A DNA stretch of 64,000 nt from PALSA-243 sp963743705 (GTDB lineage Bacteria; Acidobacteriota; Terriglobia; Bryobacterales; Bryobacteraceae): the NCBI GenBank assembly GCA_963743705.1, contig CAVUQS010000020.1, positions 62,001-126,000 on the forward strand, written 5' to 3'. The position numbers were made by a program, and so were the translations under genes. This document shows, in pieces, positions 53,398 to 62,594 of this stretch. Below the pieces are notes generated by a model. It was not told the DNA's origin. It made no database searches and saw nothing but the letters and a program-made list of their open reading frames with translations. The first letter of the stretch is position 1. Each line of letters begins with the position of its first letter.

Positions 53398-55818
53398 ATG
53401 AATTCCATCGGGCGGGACGTGCGATACGGGGCGCGCCTCCTGGCAAAAGGACGGAGTTTCACCGCTATCGCATTGTGTACCCTGGCTCTTGGGATCGGGG
53501 CCGCTACCTCTATCTTCAGCGTGGTGGATGCCGTGGTGTTCAAACCATTGCCCTTTCGTGACCCCAACCGCGTGGTGGTGATATGGGAGCAAAATCCCGG
53601 GCTCAGCCTGTTTTCCATGTTCGATGCGGTGAGCAACTATCACGATTGGTCGGTGCGCTCCCGCAGTCTGGAAGGAATAGCCGGCGTTTACGATACGAGC
53701 ATCAATCTGACGGGCGGTCCGAACGGCCTGATCGAGCCCGAAGAATTGAAGATCGAACGCGTGTCGGCCACATTGTTGCCGATGTTGGGCGTACAGATGG
53801 CGCTGGGGCGGTCCTTTCTACCGGAGGAAGACCAGCCGGGAGGCGGTTCGGTCGTAATTCTAAGTCATGCCTTGTGGGAGCGGAAGTTTGGCGCCGATCC
53901 GGCGATTGTGGGGAAGCAGATTCGCCTGCGGACGCAATTGTATACGGTGGTGGGCGTGCTGCCGCCGCGTTTTGCCTTGCTGGAGCCCGGCGTTGAGGCA
54001 TACGTGCCCTTGGCGCTGGACCCGAACGACCCGAAATTTGCCAATATGCGCATGCTGGTGGCGTTCGCGCGGCTGAAACCGGGTGTGACGATGGCTCAAT
54101 CCCAAACCGAGTTGGATGGCATCGCCGCGCAATTGGCGCAAAGCAACCCGTCGTTGAATCGCGGCTGGGACGCGAGGCTGTCGTCAATTCAATCCGAGGT
54201 CTATGGAAGCGTCGAGCCGGCCATGCTGGTATTGCTGGGCTCGGTGGGCCTGCTGCTGTTGATGGCCTGTGCCAACATGGCCAATCTGCTGTTGGCGCGG
54301 GGAGCATCGCGGCAACGCGAGATTGCGGTGCGGGCCGCCGTAGGCGCGACGCGCACCCGGCTGGTGTCGCAGTTCCTGGCGGAAAGCGCGATGCTGGCAT
54401 TGGCCGGCGGCGCTTTGGGATTGTTGTTGGCGCGCGGAGCGGTGGCCCTGGTAGCAAGATTGGGGCCGGAGAGCATCCCTCGATTGAGGGAGGCGCGCGT
54501 GGATTGGCGGCTGTTCCTATTTGCGCTGGCGGTATCGGTTGCGACGGGCGTCCTCTCCGGCCTCGTGCCTGCGTTGCAGGGATCGCGCGCGAATGTGAGC
54601 GCGGCGTTGCTGGGGGGCGGACGCGGCGGATCGGCGGGGCGTTCGACGCGAAAGCTGCGCTCTTCGCTGGTGGTGGCGGAAATAGCGCTGGCGTTGGTGG
54701 TTCTGATCGGCGCGGGCTTGCTGGTGCGAGGATTTTCCAGGTTGCGGGCGGTCAATCCGGGGTTTCATCCGGCCAACGTGTTAACCATGCGGATTCCGGT
54801 GGGCGGCGGGCGCAACAATCTGATTGCGCAGCGCGTGACGTTTTTCAAAGAGCTGACGGACCGGATTGCCGCCTTGCCGGGCGTAACCAGCGTGGGCGCG
54901 GTGAGCACGCTGCCGCTGACCGGCTTGGCCGGAGGGTCGAATTTCTGGATCGAGGGACGTCCGGAGCCGATGGAACGCCGCCCTTTTGGTTTGACGCGCG
55001 ACGCGACGCCAGGATACTTCCGCGCGATGGGAATCCCGCTCCTCCAAGGGCGGTTTTTCGACGACCACGACGCGTTGAACTCAACGCCAGTCGCGATTAT
55101 CGACCAACGCATGGCGCGGCGTTTCTGGCCGCAGGGCGGGGCAGTGGGCGGGCATATCATTCTAAATGCTAACGATCCGCCGCAAGAGATCGTCGGAGTA
55201 GTAGGCACAGTGAAGCCCGATCGTTTGGAAGGCAACGACTGGCCTACGATTTACATGCCCTACTCGCAAAGGCACGGCCCTGTGATGATCGTCGTGGCGC
55301 GGACAGCGAACGCGCCGCTTTCGAGCGCGCGCGCGGCGACGCAGGTGGTGCACGACCTGGATCCGCAGCAGCCTGTCGCCGATGTGCAGACGATGGAGCA
55401 TGTAGTGGCCGAAGTCCTGGCGGGCGCGCGGTTTAACATGGTGGCGCTGACGATCTTCGCCGTAATCGCTTTTGCGCTGGCGACGCTGGGCATCTATGGC
55501 GTGATTTCCTACGACGTGTCCGCGCGGACGAACGAGATTGGAATCCGGATGGCCTTGGGCGCGCAGCGGGGCGATGTGCTTAAGTTGGTGATGGCCCAGG
55601 GAGCGCGTTTGGCGGCTTGGGGAGTGGGAATCGGTCTGGTGGCGGCGCTGGTGCTCACGGAGCTAATGAAGACCATGCTGTTCGGTGTGAACCCGCGCGA
55701 TTTTTGGACTTTCGCTTCGATTTCGGCGCTGCTCGCCTTGGTCGCGTTGGCGGCTACTTATGTTCCGGCGCGGCGGGCGATCGGGCTCGATCCGGTGCGG
55801 GCGCTGCGCCATGAATAG
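53398..55818 (+). CDS. ABC transporter permease, duplicated MacB/FtsX type
   Basis: Inner-membrane permease of 806 residues, the second of this class in the window. It starts close to the first helix: 'LAKGRSFTAIALCTLALGIG' is at about residue 14. Then come a periplasmic MacB domain, an FtsX block with 'MANLLLARGASRQREIAVRA', a second periplasmic domain from about 465 and a last FtsX block with 'DVSARTNEIGIRMALGAQRG' and 'PARRAIGLDPVRALRHE'. Unlike the orphan permease at 4-2742, an ATPase gene follows 30 bases later in the same direction, so a complete transporter may be present. Confidence 0.9.
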   Translation: MNSIGRDVRYGARLLAKGRSFTAIALCTLALGIGAATSIFSVVDAVVFKPLPFRDPNRVVVIWEQNPGLSLFSMFDAVSNYHDWSVRSRSLEGIAGVYDTSINLTGGPNGLIEPEELKIERVSATLLPMLGVQMALGRSFLPEEDQPGGGSVVILSHALWERKFGADPAIVGKQIRLRTQLYTVVGVLPPRFALLEPGVEAYVPLALDPNDPKFANMRMLVAFARLKPGVTMAQSQTELDGIAAQLAQSNPSLNRGWDARLSSIQSEVYGSVEPAMLVLLGSVGLLLLMACANMANLLLARGASRQREIAVRAAVGATRTRLVSQFLAESAMLALAGGALGLLLARGAVALVARLGPESIPRLREARVDWRLFLFALAVSVATGVLSGLVPALQGSRANVSAALLGGGRGGSAGRSTRKLRSSLVVAEIALALVVLIGAGLLVRGFSRLRAVNPGFHPANVLTMRIPVGGGRNNLIAQRVTFFKELTDRIAALPGVTSVGAVSTLPLTGLAGGSNFWIEGRPEPMERRPFGLTRDATPGYFRAMGIPLLQGRFFDDHDALNSTPVAIIDQRMARRFWPQGGAVGGHIILNANDPPQEIVGVVGTVKPDRLEGNDWPTIYMPYSQRHGPVMIVVARTANAPLSSARAATQVVHDLDPQQPVADVQTMEHVVAEVLAGARFNMVALTIFAVIAFALATLGIYGVISYDVSARTNEIGIRMALGAQRGDVLKLVMAQGARLAAWGVGIGLVAALVLTELMKTMLFGVNPRDFWTFASISALLALVALAATYVPARRAIGLDPVRALRHE

Positions 55819-55847
55819 GACCGCCGAGGAATAAAACAGGACAGAAA

Positions 55848-56510
55848 ATGATCACCCTGCGGAACGTCGAGAAGTTCTACGAAGGCGGATACGGACGCAC
55901 CTATGTGCTGCGCCGCATCAGCGGAGAAATCAAAGAAGGCGAGTTTGTGACCATCATGGGGCCCTCGGGCGCCGGGAAATCGACGCTCTTGAGCATTCTC
56001 GGAATGCTGGATGGGGCGTGGACGGGCGAGTTCGAGTTTTTCGGCCACCAGGTGCATCGCATGAAGCCGAAGGATCGGGTGGAGTTGAACAAGAAGTACA
56101 TCGGCTTCGTGTTCCAGAGCTATCACCTGATCGATAATTTGACGGTGTACGAGAACCTGGATATTCCGCTTTCGTACCGCAATGTAAAAGGATCGGAACG
56201 CGCGTCGATCGTGTGCGATGCGCTCGACCGGTTCCATATCGTGGGCAAGCGCGATCTCTATCCCAGCCAGCTTTCGGGCGGACAACAGCAACTGGTGGCG
56301 GTGGCGCGCGCGGTAATCGCGAACCCTAAGCTGATTCTTGCCGACGAGCCGACCGGCAATCTCCATTCGAGCCAAGGTAAGGAGATCATGGAGTTGTTCA
56401 AGAAGCTCAACGAAGAAGGAACCACCATCGTGCAGGTGACGCACTCGAAGGAGAACGCCGGGTACGGGAACCGCATGATCAACCTGGCGGATGGCTGGAT
56501 CGTAGCCTGA
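55848..56510 (+). CDS. ABC transporter ATP-binding protein, MacB/LolD type
   Basis: ATPase of 220 residues. Walker A is 'GPSGAGKSTLL', the Q-loop 'FVFQSYHLID', the signature 'LSGGQQQLVAVARAV', Walker B 'LILADEPTGNL' and the H-loop 'VQVTHSKE'. These fit the MacB/LolD/FtsE clade that drives FtsX-type permeases, so it should power the permease just upstream. It ends one base before the methyltransferase start. Confidence 0.92.
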   Translation: MITLRNVEKFYEGGYGRTYVLRRISGEIKEGEFVTIMGPSGAGKSTLLSILGMLDGAWTGEFEFFGHQVHRMKPKDRVELNKKYIGFVFQSYHLIDNLTVYENLDIPLSYRNVKGSERASIVCDALDRFHIVGKRDLYPSQLSGGQQQLVAVARAVIANPKLILADEPTGNLHSSQGKEIMELFKKLNEEGTTIVQVTHSKENAGYGNRMINLADGWIVA

Positions 56511-56511
56511 T

Positions 56512-57156
56512 TTGGTTCACGGGATCTCCACTTACTTCCGGCGCCGGCGCATGCTGCGATTCGCGGCGGAGTTAGGCGTCACCCAAGCCACGCGCGTGCT
56601 CGACATCGGCGGTACGCCCGAAGTTTGGGATCTGCTGCCGGCCAAACCGCACCTGACGCTGCTCAACACGCCGCGCGCGAAAGACGATCTGACGGGCGCG
56701 GCCGAATGGGTAGCTGGCGACGGCCGCGCGTTGCCGTTCCGCGATGGCGCCTTCGACGTTGTGTTCAGCAATTCGGTGATCGAGCACGTGGGCGACAGCG
56801 AAAGCCAGCGTCGCTTCGCGCGCGAGGCTGCGCGTGTAGGGCGCGCGTACTGGGTGCAGACGCCGAACCGTTGGTTTCCCGTGGAGCAGCACTTGCTGAC
56901 GCCGGTGATTCACTGGCTGCCGCGCGCCTGGCAGCGTGCAATTGTTCCACGCGTGAACGTGTGGCGGTGGGTGGCGAAGCCATCGGAAGACCGGCGGCGG
57001 TTTTACGTGGAGCATTACTTGCGGGATGTGCGGCTACTGAGCGCCGGCGAGATGCGCGAGCTTTTTCCGGAGGCGCGGGTGATTCGGGAACGGGTGCTGG
57101 GGGTGACTAAGTCGCTCGTGGCGTGGAAGAACCACTCAATCGGCGTTCGGCGATAA
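56512..57156 (+). CDS. Class I SAM-dependent methyltransferase
   Basis: A 214-residue methyltransferase. Motif I is 'ATRVLDIGGTPEVWDL' and the acidic motif II loop follows; 'WVAGDGRALPFRDGAFDVVF' and 'SNSVIEHVGD' match the UbiE/Methyltransf_11 type. The C-terminal region ('FPVEQHLLTPVIHWLPRAWQ') resembles polysaccharide- or lipid-linked methyltransferases. The start appears to be TTG at 56512, directly after the ATPase stop codon. Substrate unknown. Confidence 0.85.
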   Translation: MVHGISTYFRRRRMLRFAAELGVTQATRVLDIGGTPEVWDLLPAKPHLTLLNTPRAKDDLTGAAEWVAGDGRALPFRDGAFDVVFSNSVIEHVGDSESQRRFAREAARVGRAYWVQTPNRWFPVEQHLLTPVIHWLPRAWQRAIVPRVNVWRWVAKPSEDRRRFYVEHYLRDVRLLSAGEMRELFPEARVIRERVLGVTKSLVAWKNHSIGVRR

Positions 57157-57163
57157 TAGAGCT

Positions 57164-57403
57164 ATGGTCAAGTCGGTCGAAGGAATCTATCACGACGGCA
57201 AGGTTGAATTGCTTGAGCCAATAGCCGAAGCTGAGGGTTCGCGCGTGATTGTGACCTGGCTTAAGCCCGATGGCTCGGTCGACCTTCGTGAGAAGGGAAT
57301 CGGCGAATCGCAGGCAGCGGACCTTCGCCGCCGCTTGGCTCCGTTTGCCGAAGACTGGAATCGCCCGGAAATGAACGTCTATGACGAATTACCGCCGCGG
57401 TGA
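57164..57403 (+). CDS. AF2212-like antitoxin
   Basis: A 79-residue protein with the short beta-strand start 'VKSVEGIYHDGKVELLEPI', typical of AF2212/DUF104-like antitoxins. The C-terminus has an acidic, basic mix without other domain. It overlaps the following MazF-like gene by 23 bases, as usual in toxin-antitoxin pairs. The ATG follows the methyltransferase stop by seven bases. Confidence 0.75.
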   Translation: MVKSVEGIYHDGKVELLEPIAEAEGSRVIVTWLKPDGSVDLREKGIGESQAADLRRRLAPFAEDWNRPEMNVYDELPPR

Positions 57404-57730
57404 CTTGGTCTTGGTGTTATTCCCGAACTCTGATTTGAGAACATCGAAACGCAGACCGGCTTTGGTGATTCAGGCCGACGAACTCGGGACGGATCTCGCC
57501 CAACCATCGTGGCGATGATTACGAGCAATATGGATCGAGCGGGGCGTCCCAGCAGGGTTACCGTCGTTGCCGCTGGCGACGACGGTCGGCGGTCCGGGCT
57601 GCTTATGGACTCGGTGATCATGGCGGACAATCTGGCCACTGTTCGTTATTCGGAGATCGATTGCGTCATCGGGACGATCGGCGCGACAGAGCAACTCGAC
57701 GCGGCGTTACGCGCGACGCTGGCGTTGTAA
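57381..57730 (+). pseudogene. MazF/PemK-family toxin, frame-shifted
   Basis: The ATG at 57381 opens 'MTNYRRGDLVLVLFPNSDL' and 'SKRRPALVIQADELGTDLAQ', a clear PemK/MazF start. The frame stops at about 57515 ('WRW' then TGA). Near 57500-57504 the match moves to another frame, 'TIVAMITSNMDRAGRPSRV' and 'LLMDSVIMADNLATVRYSEI', to the stop at 57730. The length of 350 bases is 3n+2, which fits one lost base; a corrected protein of 116 residues would have the normal size. The gene is therefore either a dead mRNA interferase or a sequencing error. Confidence 0.85.
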
Positions 57731-57746
57731 CTCTGCCCGTCCGCCC

Positions 57747-59639
57747 TCACCTTTCCGATCCGGCAACCATCAGCTCAATCTTCGACCCATCCGCTCCGCC
57801 AAAATACACCCGCTCAGTCGCCTTCGTGAAATCCGCCGGTCGCGCTTTGGCGACATCGACAAATTTCTGCGGGTTGCGGTCCGTCAGTGGGAACCATGAG
57901 CTCTGCACCTGCACCATAATGCGGTGTCCTTGCCGGAAGGTGTGCGCGACGTCGGGCATGCGGTAAGCAATGTGGTCGGGTTTGCCTGGTTCGAACGGCT
58001 CCGGCTTTTCGAAGCTCTTGCGGAAGCGGCCGCGAAACGGTTCGCCTCGGACTAGCTGCTGATAGCCGCCCATCGGGATCGCGTTAGGGTTCGGCGCGGC
58101 GCCTTGCGCGGCTGCCGGGTTGGGATAATCGCCTGGATAGACGTCGATCAGCTTCACGACAAAATCGGAATCCGTGCCGGTGGTCGAAACTTTGAGATCG
58201 ACCGCAATCGGTCCCAGAACCGTCACGTCGTGGTCGAGCGGTTCCGTCTGATAGACCAGCACGTCGGGCCGCGTCGACGCGAAGCGTTGGTCTTCGCTCA
58301 TATAGTCGCCGCGCATGCCAAGCGCGATGCGATCCACATACGGCACCGGCCGGTTGGGGTCGGAAATATATTCGTCGACACCCGCGGTTTCCGGGCGTGT
58401 CCAGCCGAGCTTGCCCTTGGCATCGAGGAAGATTGCCTGCGGCTTAGTCTGGCGCGGAGGCCACGCGTCGAATTGCCGCCACTGGTTGGTCCCGGTTTCG
58501 AAAACCCACGCCCGCGGGAATTTGCCGTCGCCTTTGCCCTTGAGCAGGTAGAGGAAGAACGGAAATTCGATTTTCTCGCGATAATAGACTCCCGTCTTCA
58601 CGCCGAAAGCCACGTTACCTACACGGTCGCCATCGCCGCGCGAGAAGCCGCCGTGCGTCCACGGCCCCATCACGAGCATGTTGACGGCGGGCGGCGAGTT
58701 CTTGCCGATGAAGTCCGACGTGCGCAAGGGGCCTTGCAAGTCTTCGGCGTCGAACCATCCGCCGACCGTCATGACGGCGGGCTTGATGCCCTTGAGGTGT
58801 TTCCAGATCGAGCGCGATTGCCACGTCTCGTCGTAGTTGGGATGGTCGATATTGATGGTCCAGGTCGGGTTCGCGTGGTGGAAATATTTGTCGTCGGCGT
58901 CGCCGAGCGTTCCCATGCGGAAGAAGAAATCGTAACCGTCGGGAGTTCCGTAAGGGAACGGCACGCTTGGCGCCGGCGGCGCTGGTCCGCCCACGCGCGG
59001 CGCGAATCCCATGTAGAAACCGAAATTGGCGGCGAGCATGAACGCGCCGTTGTGGAAGTTATCGTCGCCGAGATAGTAATCGGTGACGGGCGCTTGCGGC
59101 GAAGCGGCCACCAACGCGGGGTGCGCATCGATCATTCCCGCGTTGACGTAAAAGCCGGGCTGCGAGATGCCCCAAAGCCCTACTTTGCCGGTGTTGCCCG
59201 GGACGTTCTTGATAAGCCAGTCGATGGTGTCGTAGGTGTCGGAGCTTTCGTCGATATCGCGCGGGCCCTTGTGCGGATTGTGCGGGCGCAGATCGACGAA
59301 TTCGCCCTCGCTCATGTAGCGGCCGCGAACGTCCTGATACGCGAAGATGAACTTCTCACGCGCGAAGAGCTCAGACGGGCCGACAGAGCCGCGGTATTGA
59401 TCGGCGCCGTAAGGTCCCACGCTGTACGGCGTGCGCTGCATCATGATTGGGTAAGTCTTGCCGTCGCTGAAGACGTCCTTAGGGACGTACACCGATGTGA
59501 AGAGCTTCACGCCGTCGCGCATCGGGACACGGTACTCGAATTTGGTGTAGTTTTCGCGCACGAACGCAGCGTCCTGCGCGAATGCGGCGCTGGCGGTCAA
59601 CAGCGGAAAAATGAAAAATCGCGCGATGTTTTGAGGCAT
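57747..59639 (-). CDS. CocE/NonD-family hydrolase, exported
   Basis: Alpha/beta-hydrolase of 630 residues with the signal 'MPQNIARFFIFPLLTASAAF'. X-Pro dipeptidyl-peptidase (S15) and CocE-type enzymes share its plan: 'VPMRDGVKLFTSVYVPKD', the nucleophile loop 'GKVGLWGISQPGFYVN' with S159, and a C-terminal jelly-roll from about 420 ('LVYQTEPLDHDVTVLGPIAV'). The loop reads GISQPG rather than the usual GxSYxG. It cleaves esters or amides such as acylated amino acids; substrate not visible. Its start is divergent from the small exported protein. Confidence 0.9.
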   Translation of the reverse strand: MPQNIARFFIFPLLTASAAFAQDAAFVRENYTKFEYRVPMRDGVKLFTSVYVPKDVFSDGKTYPIMMQRTPYSVGPYGADQYRGSVGPSELFAREKFIFAYQDVRGRYMSEGEFVDLRPHNPHKGPRDIDESSDTYDTIDWLIKNVPGNTGKVGLWGISQPGFYVNAGMIDAHPALVAASPQAPVTDYYLGDDNFHNGAFMLAANFGFYMGFAPRVGGPAPPAPSVPFPYGTPDGYDFFFRMGTLGDADDKYFHHANPTWTINIDHPNYDETWQSRSIWKHLKGIKPAVMTVGGWFDAEDLQGPLRTSDFIGKNSPPAVNMLVMGPWTHGGFSRGDGDRVGNVAFGVKTGVYYREKIEFPFFLYLLKGKGDGKFPRAWVFETGTNQWRQFDAWPPRQTKPQAIFLDAKGKLGWTRPETAGVDEYISDPNRPVPYVDRIALGMRGDYMSEDQRFASTRPDVLVYQTEPLDHDVTVLGPIAVDLKVSTTGTDSDFVVKLIDVYPGDYPNPAAAQGAAPNPNAIPMGGYQQLVRGEPFRGRFRKSFEKPEPFEPGKPDHIAYRMPDVAHTFRQGHRIMVQVQSSWFPLTDRNPQKFVDVAKARPADFTKATERVYFGGADGSKIELMVAGSER

Positions 59640-59658
59640 GGATGGCGGTAGTGTAACA

Positions 59659-59680
59659 AAATCCTGTGCGCACAGGATTT
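59659..59680. promoter_or_regulatory. 22-bp perfect palindrome between divergent genes
   Basis: AAATCCTGTGC is followed at once by its reverse complement GCACAGGATTT, without a spacer. It lies in the 88-base gap between the CocE-type gene (start 59639) and the small exported protein (start 59728). It has the look of an operator for a dimeric repressor. No T-run supports a terminator role, and both genes diverge. Confidence 0.6.
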
Positions 59681-59727
59681 CCTGACGCGGCGGTATGGAG
59701 TATCAATCGTAAAGGGAGGGGACTGCA

Positions 59728-60153
59728 ATGTTACGAATGGCAACGCTTGCCGCGCTGGTATTGGTTAGCGCCGCTCTGGCGGATGACGACGCGCTGCGCT
59801 CAAAACTGACGGGATCGTGGCAAGCTCAAGGCGACGCCAAAGACGTTTCCAAGTGGACCTTCGAGAGAAAACCGGATGCGATCCATGTTGCCACTTCTGA
59901 CGGCTCGAAAACGTTGTCGGAATTCGATTGCAAGATGGGCGGCCAGGAGTGCGATATCAAGGACAGCGGGCACAAGGCCAAGGTCACAGTCTGGTTCTTA
60001 GGGCCGAAGTTGGTGGAGACGGAAACCATCGGTTCGCGCGTGGTGAAGCGCCGCTTCGCGGTTACGGGCGATGGCGACACGATGGAAATGGAAATCATTC
60101 CGATCGAGCCGCAGGGCAAGACCGAGACGGCTACTTTTAAACGGGTTCATTAA
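59728..60153 (+). CDS. Small exported protein, lipocalin-like
   Basis: A 141-residue protein with signal 'MLRMATLAALVLVSAALAD'. The mature part starts with 'LTGSWQAQGD' and has repeated beta strands ('WTFERKPDAIHVATSDGSKT', 'FAVTGDGDTMEMEIIPI'), as in small lipocalin-like domains of unknown function. Two cysteines ('FDCKMGGQECDIK') could form a disulfide. A GGGAGGGG box lies before the ATG. Convergent with and slightly overlapping kdsA. Confidence 0.7.
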   Translation: MLRMATLAALVLVSAALADDDALRSKLTGSWQAQGDAKDVSKWTFERKPDAIHVATSDGSKTLSEFDCKMGGQECDIKDSGHKAKVTVWFLGPKLVETETIGSRVVKRRFAVTGDGDTMEMEIIPIEPQGKTETATFKRVH

Positions 60154-60940
60154 CCAGCGCGTGGATAGCCTGCAGGCGCTTCCAGAACGCGCCGAGCTTA
60201 TCCAGACGCAACGCGTTGGGACCATCGGAGAGCGCGCGTTCGGGCGCATCGTGCGTTTCCACGAAGACGCCGTTGACGCCCGCTGCCACCGCCGCGCGGG
60301 CCAAAGTTTCGATGAACTGCGGCTGGCCACCCGAAGACGCTCCGGCGCCGCCGGGCAACTGGACGCTGTGTGTGGCGTCGAAAACCACCGGCCATCCGGC
60401 GTCGCGCATGATCTTGAGGCCGCGCATGTCGACTACCAGGTTGTTGTAGCCGAACGATGAGCCGCGCTCGGTGAGGATGACTTTTGTGTTTCCGGTAGAT
60501 GCCACTTTTTCCGCCGCGCGGTGTATGTCGTGCGGGGCCACAAACTGCCCCTTCTTGACGTTCACGATGTGGCCGGTCTGTCCCGCAGCCAGGAGTAGAT
60601 CGGTCTGGCGGCAGAGAAATGCCGGGATCTGCAGAATATCGGCGGCTTCCGCGGCGATTTCCGCTTGCGGGGGCTCGTGGATGTCAGTGAGCACCGAATA
60701 CCCATCGCGGCGCAACGCGGCGAGAATGCGCACGCCTTCGCGCAAGCCCGGTCCGCGATAAGCATCGACGCTAGTGCGGTTGGCCTTGTCGAACGACGCC
60801 TTGAAGACGAAGTTCGGGCCCACGGTTTGACGAATCGCGCCGGCCATAAAGCGCACATGCTCTTCGCTTTCGATTACGCAGGGTCCGGCGATCAGTACAA
60901 GCGGTTTGCCGGGGCCAAAATCGGAGAACTCAATGGGCAC
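60137..60940 (-). CDS. kdsA: 3-deoxy-8-phosphooctulonate synthase
   Basis: Makes KDO-8-phosphate from phosphoenolpyruvate and arabinose-5-phosphate for lipopolysaccharide. I place the start at GTG 60940, giving 267 residues with 'PIEFSDFGPGKPLVLIAGPC'. Signatures are 'ASFDKANRTSVDAYRGPG', 'GYSVLTDIHEPPQAE', 'QIPAFLCRQTDLL' and 'VVFDATHSVQLPGG'. The cysteine in 'AGPC' hints at a metal-dependent type. The longer frame to 61144 lies inside pyrG and is rejected. It overlaps the pyrG end by 11 bases; no arabinose-5-phosphate isomerase gene is near. Confidence 0.93.
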   Translation of the reverse strand: MPIEFSDFGPGKPLVLIAGPCVIESEEHVRFMAGAIRQTVGPNFVFKASFDKANRTSVDAYRGPGLREGVRILAALRRDGYSVLTDIHEPPQAEIAAEAADILQIPAFLCRQTDLLLAAGQTGHIVNVKKGQFVAPHDIHRAAEKVASTGNTKVILTERGSSFGYNNLVVDMRGLKIMRDAGWPVVFDATHSVQLPGGAGASSGGQPQFIETLARAAVAAGVNGVFVETHDAPERALSDGPNALRLDKLGAFWKRLQAIHALVNEPV

Positions 60941-62594
60941 GCGTGTATTGAGGCTCCCCGGCCTCGTGCGGTTGCGCCGCGTCGCGCGAATTCGCCCGGC
61001 GCTGGTGCTCGGCATACGCTGCGCCGATGAAGGCGGCGAAGAGCGGGTGCGGTTCCATGGGCTTCGACTTGAACTCGGGATGGAACTGGCAGCCCAGGAA
61101 CCACGGGTGCCCGGCGATCTCGCAGATTTCGACGTAGGTGCCATCGGGCGTTTCGCCCGTGATGCGCAGGCCGGCCGCGCGTAATTGCTCTTCGTATTCG
61201 CGGTTGAATTCGTAGCGGTGGCGGTGGCGCTCCTGAATTTCGCGCGCGTTATAGGCTTTCTGAGCGAAGCTGCCTTCGGTGAGCTTGCAGCCCCAACTTC
61301 CGAGGCGCATGGTGCCGCCTAGCTCATCGACGCCCTTCAGTTCGCGCAGCTTGAAAATGACGCGATGCGGCGTGCCGGGGTTGAATTCCGTGGAATCGGC
61401 ATCGTCGAGACCCGCCACGTTGCGCGCGAATTCAATCACCAGCGTCTGCATCCCTAGGCAAATGCCGAAATACGGCACCAGGCGCTCACGCGAGTAGCGG
61501 ATCGCATTCAGCATGCCATCGATGCCGCGTTTACCGAACCCGCCCGGCACCAGGATGCCGTCGTAGCCCTCGAGTTGCCGCTCCCAATCGGGACCTTGCA
61601 CGCCCTCGGCTTCGATCCAGTGAATATTCACTTTCAAGCCGTGCGCGGCGGCGCCGTGCAGCAGCGCCTCTTTCAGGCTCTTGTAGGAATCTTCGTATTC
61701 GACGTACTTGCCCACCACCGCGATTGAAACTTCGCCCTTCGGATTCTGCATACGTTCCAGCATGCCGATCCAGCGGCTCAGATCGCGCGGCTTGGCATCG
61801 ATGTTGAGCAGGCGGAGGGCGATTTCATCCACGCCTTCGGTAGCGAATTCCACCGGTACTTCGTAAACCGAACGCACATCGCGCGCGGTGACGACGGCTT
61901 TGACGTCGACGTCGCAGAAGAGGGCAATCTTCTCCTTCATGTCCTGCGGCAGGGAACGTTCGGAGCGGCAGAGCAGAATATCGGGCTGAATACCGATGGC
62001 CCGTAGTTCTTTCACGCTGTGCTGCGTGGGCTTGGTCTTCAATTCCTGGGCGGCGGCGATCCACGGCACCAGCGTGACGTGCACGAAGATGGTGTTTTCG
62101 CGGCCTTCTTCGTGGCGCATCTGGCGGATGGCTTCGAGGAACGGCAACGATTCAATATCGCCGACGGTGCCGCCGATTTCGGCGATCACGACATCGACAT
62201 CGCCCGACACGCGCTTCATAGCAGCTTTGATTTCGTTGGTGACGTGCGGAATCACCTGCACGGTCTTGCCCAGGTAGTCGCCGCGGCGCTCGCGCGCCAG
62301 AATCTGTTCGTAGATGCGGCCGGAAGTGAGGTTGTTGCTCTGCGTGAGGCGCGCGTGAGTGAAGCGTTCGTAGTGGCCCAGGTCGAGATCGGTCTCGGCG
62401 CCGTCGTCGGTGACGAAGACTTCGCCGTGCTGGAACGGGCTCATGGTTCCAGGGTCGACATTGAGATAAGGATCGAACTTCTGGCAGGTGACTCGAAGTC
62501 CGCGGCTTTCCAGCAGGCATCCGATGGAAGCGGCTGCGATGCCTTTGCCAAGCGACGAAACCACGCCGCCGGTTACGAATATATATTTAGCCAT
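60930..62594 (-). CDS. pyrG: CTP synthase
   Basis: Glutamine-dependent CTP synthase of 554 residues. The synthase half starts 'AKYIFVTGGVVSSLGKGIAA' (P-loop) and includes 'SIGCLLESRGLRVTCQKFDP', 'GTMSPFQHGEVFVTDDGAET' and 'DVVIAEIGGTVGDIESLPFL'. The glutaminase half has 'VPGGFGKRGIDG', the nucleophile cysteine in 'YFGICLGMQ' and 'GCQFHPEFKS' with the catalytic histidine and glutamate. It overlaps kdsB by 8 bases and kdsA by 11, so the three are one operon. CTP is the substrate of KdsB, which fits the grouping. Confidence 0.97.
   Translation of the reverse strand: MAKYIFVTGGVVSSLGKGIAAASIGCLLESRGLRVTCQKFDPYLNVDPGTMSPFQHGEVFVTDDGAETDLDLGHYERFTHARLTQSNNLTSGRIYEQILARERRGDYLGKTVQVIPHVTNEIKAAMKRVSGDVDVVIAEIGGTVGDIESLPFLEAIRQMRHEEGRENTIFVHVTLVPWIAAAQELKTKPTQHSVKELRAIGIQPDILLCRSERSLPQDMKEKIALFCDVDVKAVVTARDVRSVYEVPVEFATEGVDEIALRLLNIDAKPRDLSRWIGMLERMQNPKGEVSIAVVGKYVEYEDSYKSLKEALLHGAAAHGLKVNIHWIEAEGVQGPDWERQLEGYDGILVPGGFGKRGIDGMLNAIRYSRERLVPYFGICLGMQTLVIEFARNVAGLDDADSTEFNPGTPHRVIFKLRELKGVDELGGTMRLGSWGCKLTEGSFAQKAYNAREIQERHRHRYEFNREYEEQLRAAGLRITGETPDGTYVEICEIAGHPWFLGCQFHPEFKSKPMEPHPLFAAFIGAAYAEHQRRANSRDAAQPHEAGEPQYTRAH

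Noticed and set aside
58104..59651. Long antisense open frame of 515 codons over the CocE-type gene
   Set aside because: It is the complement of a complete hydrolase and lacks a ribosome binding site or known domain.
59659..59680. Terminator reading of the 22-bp palindrome
   Set aside because: The flanking genes diverge, there is no loop and no T-run, so an operator is a better reading.
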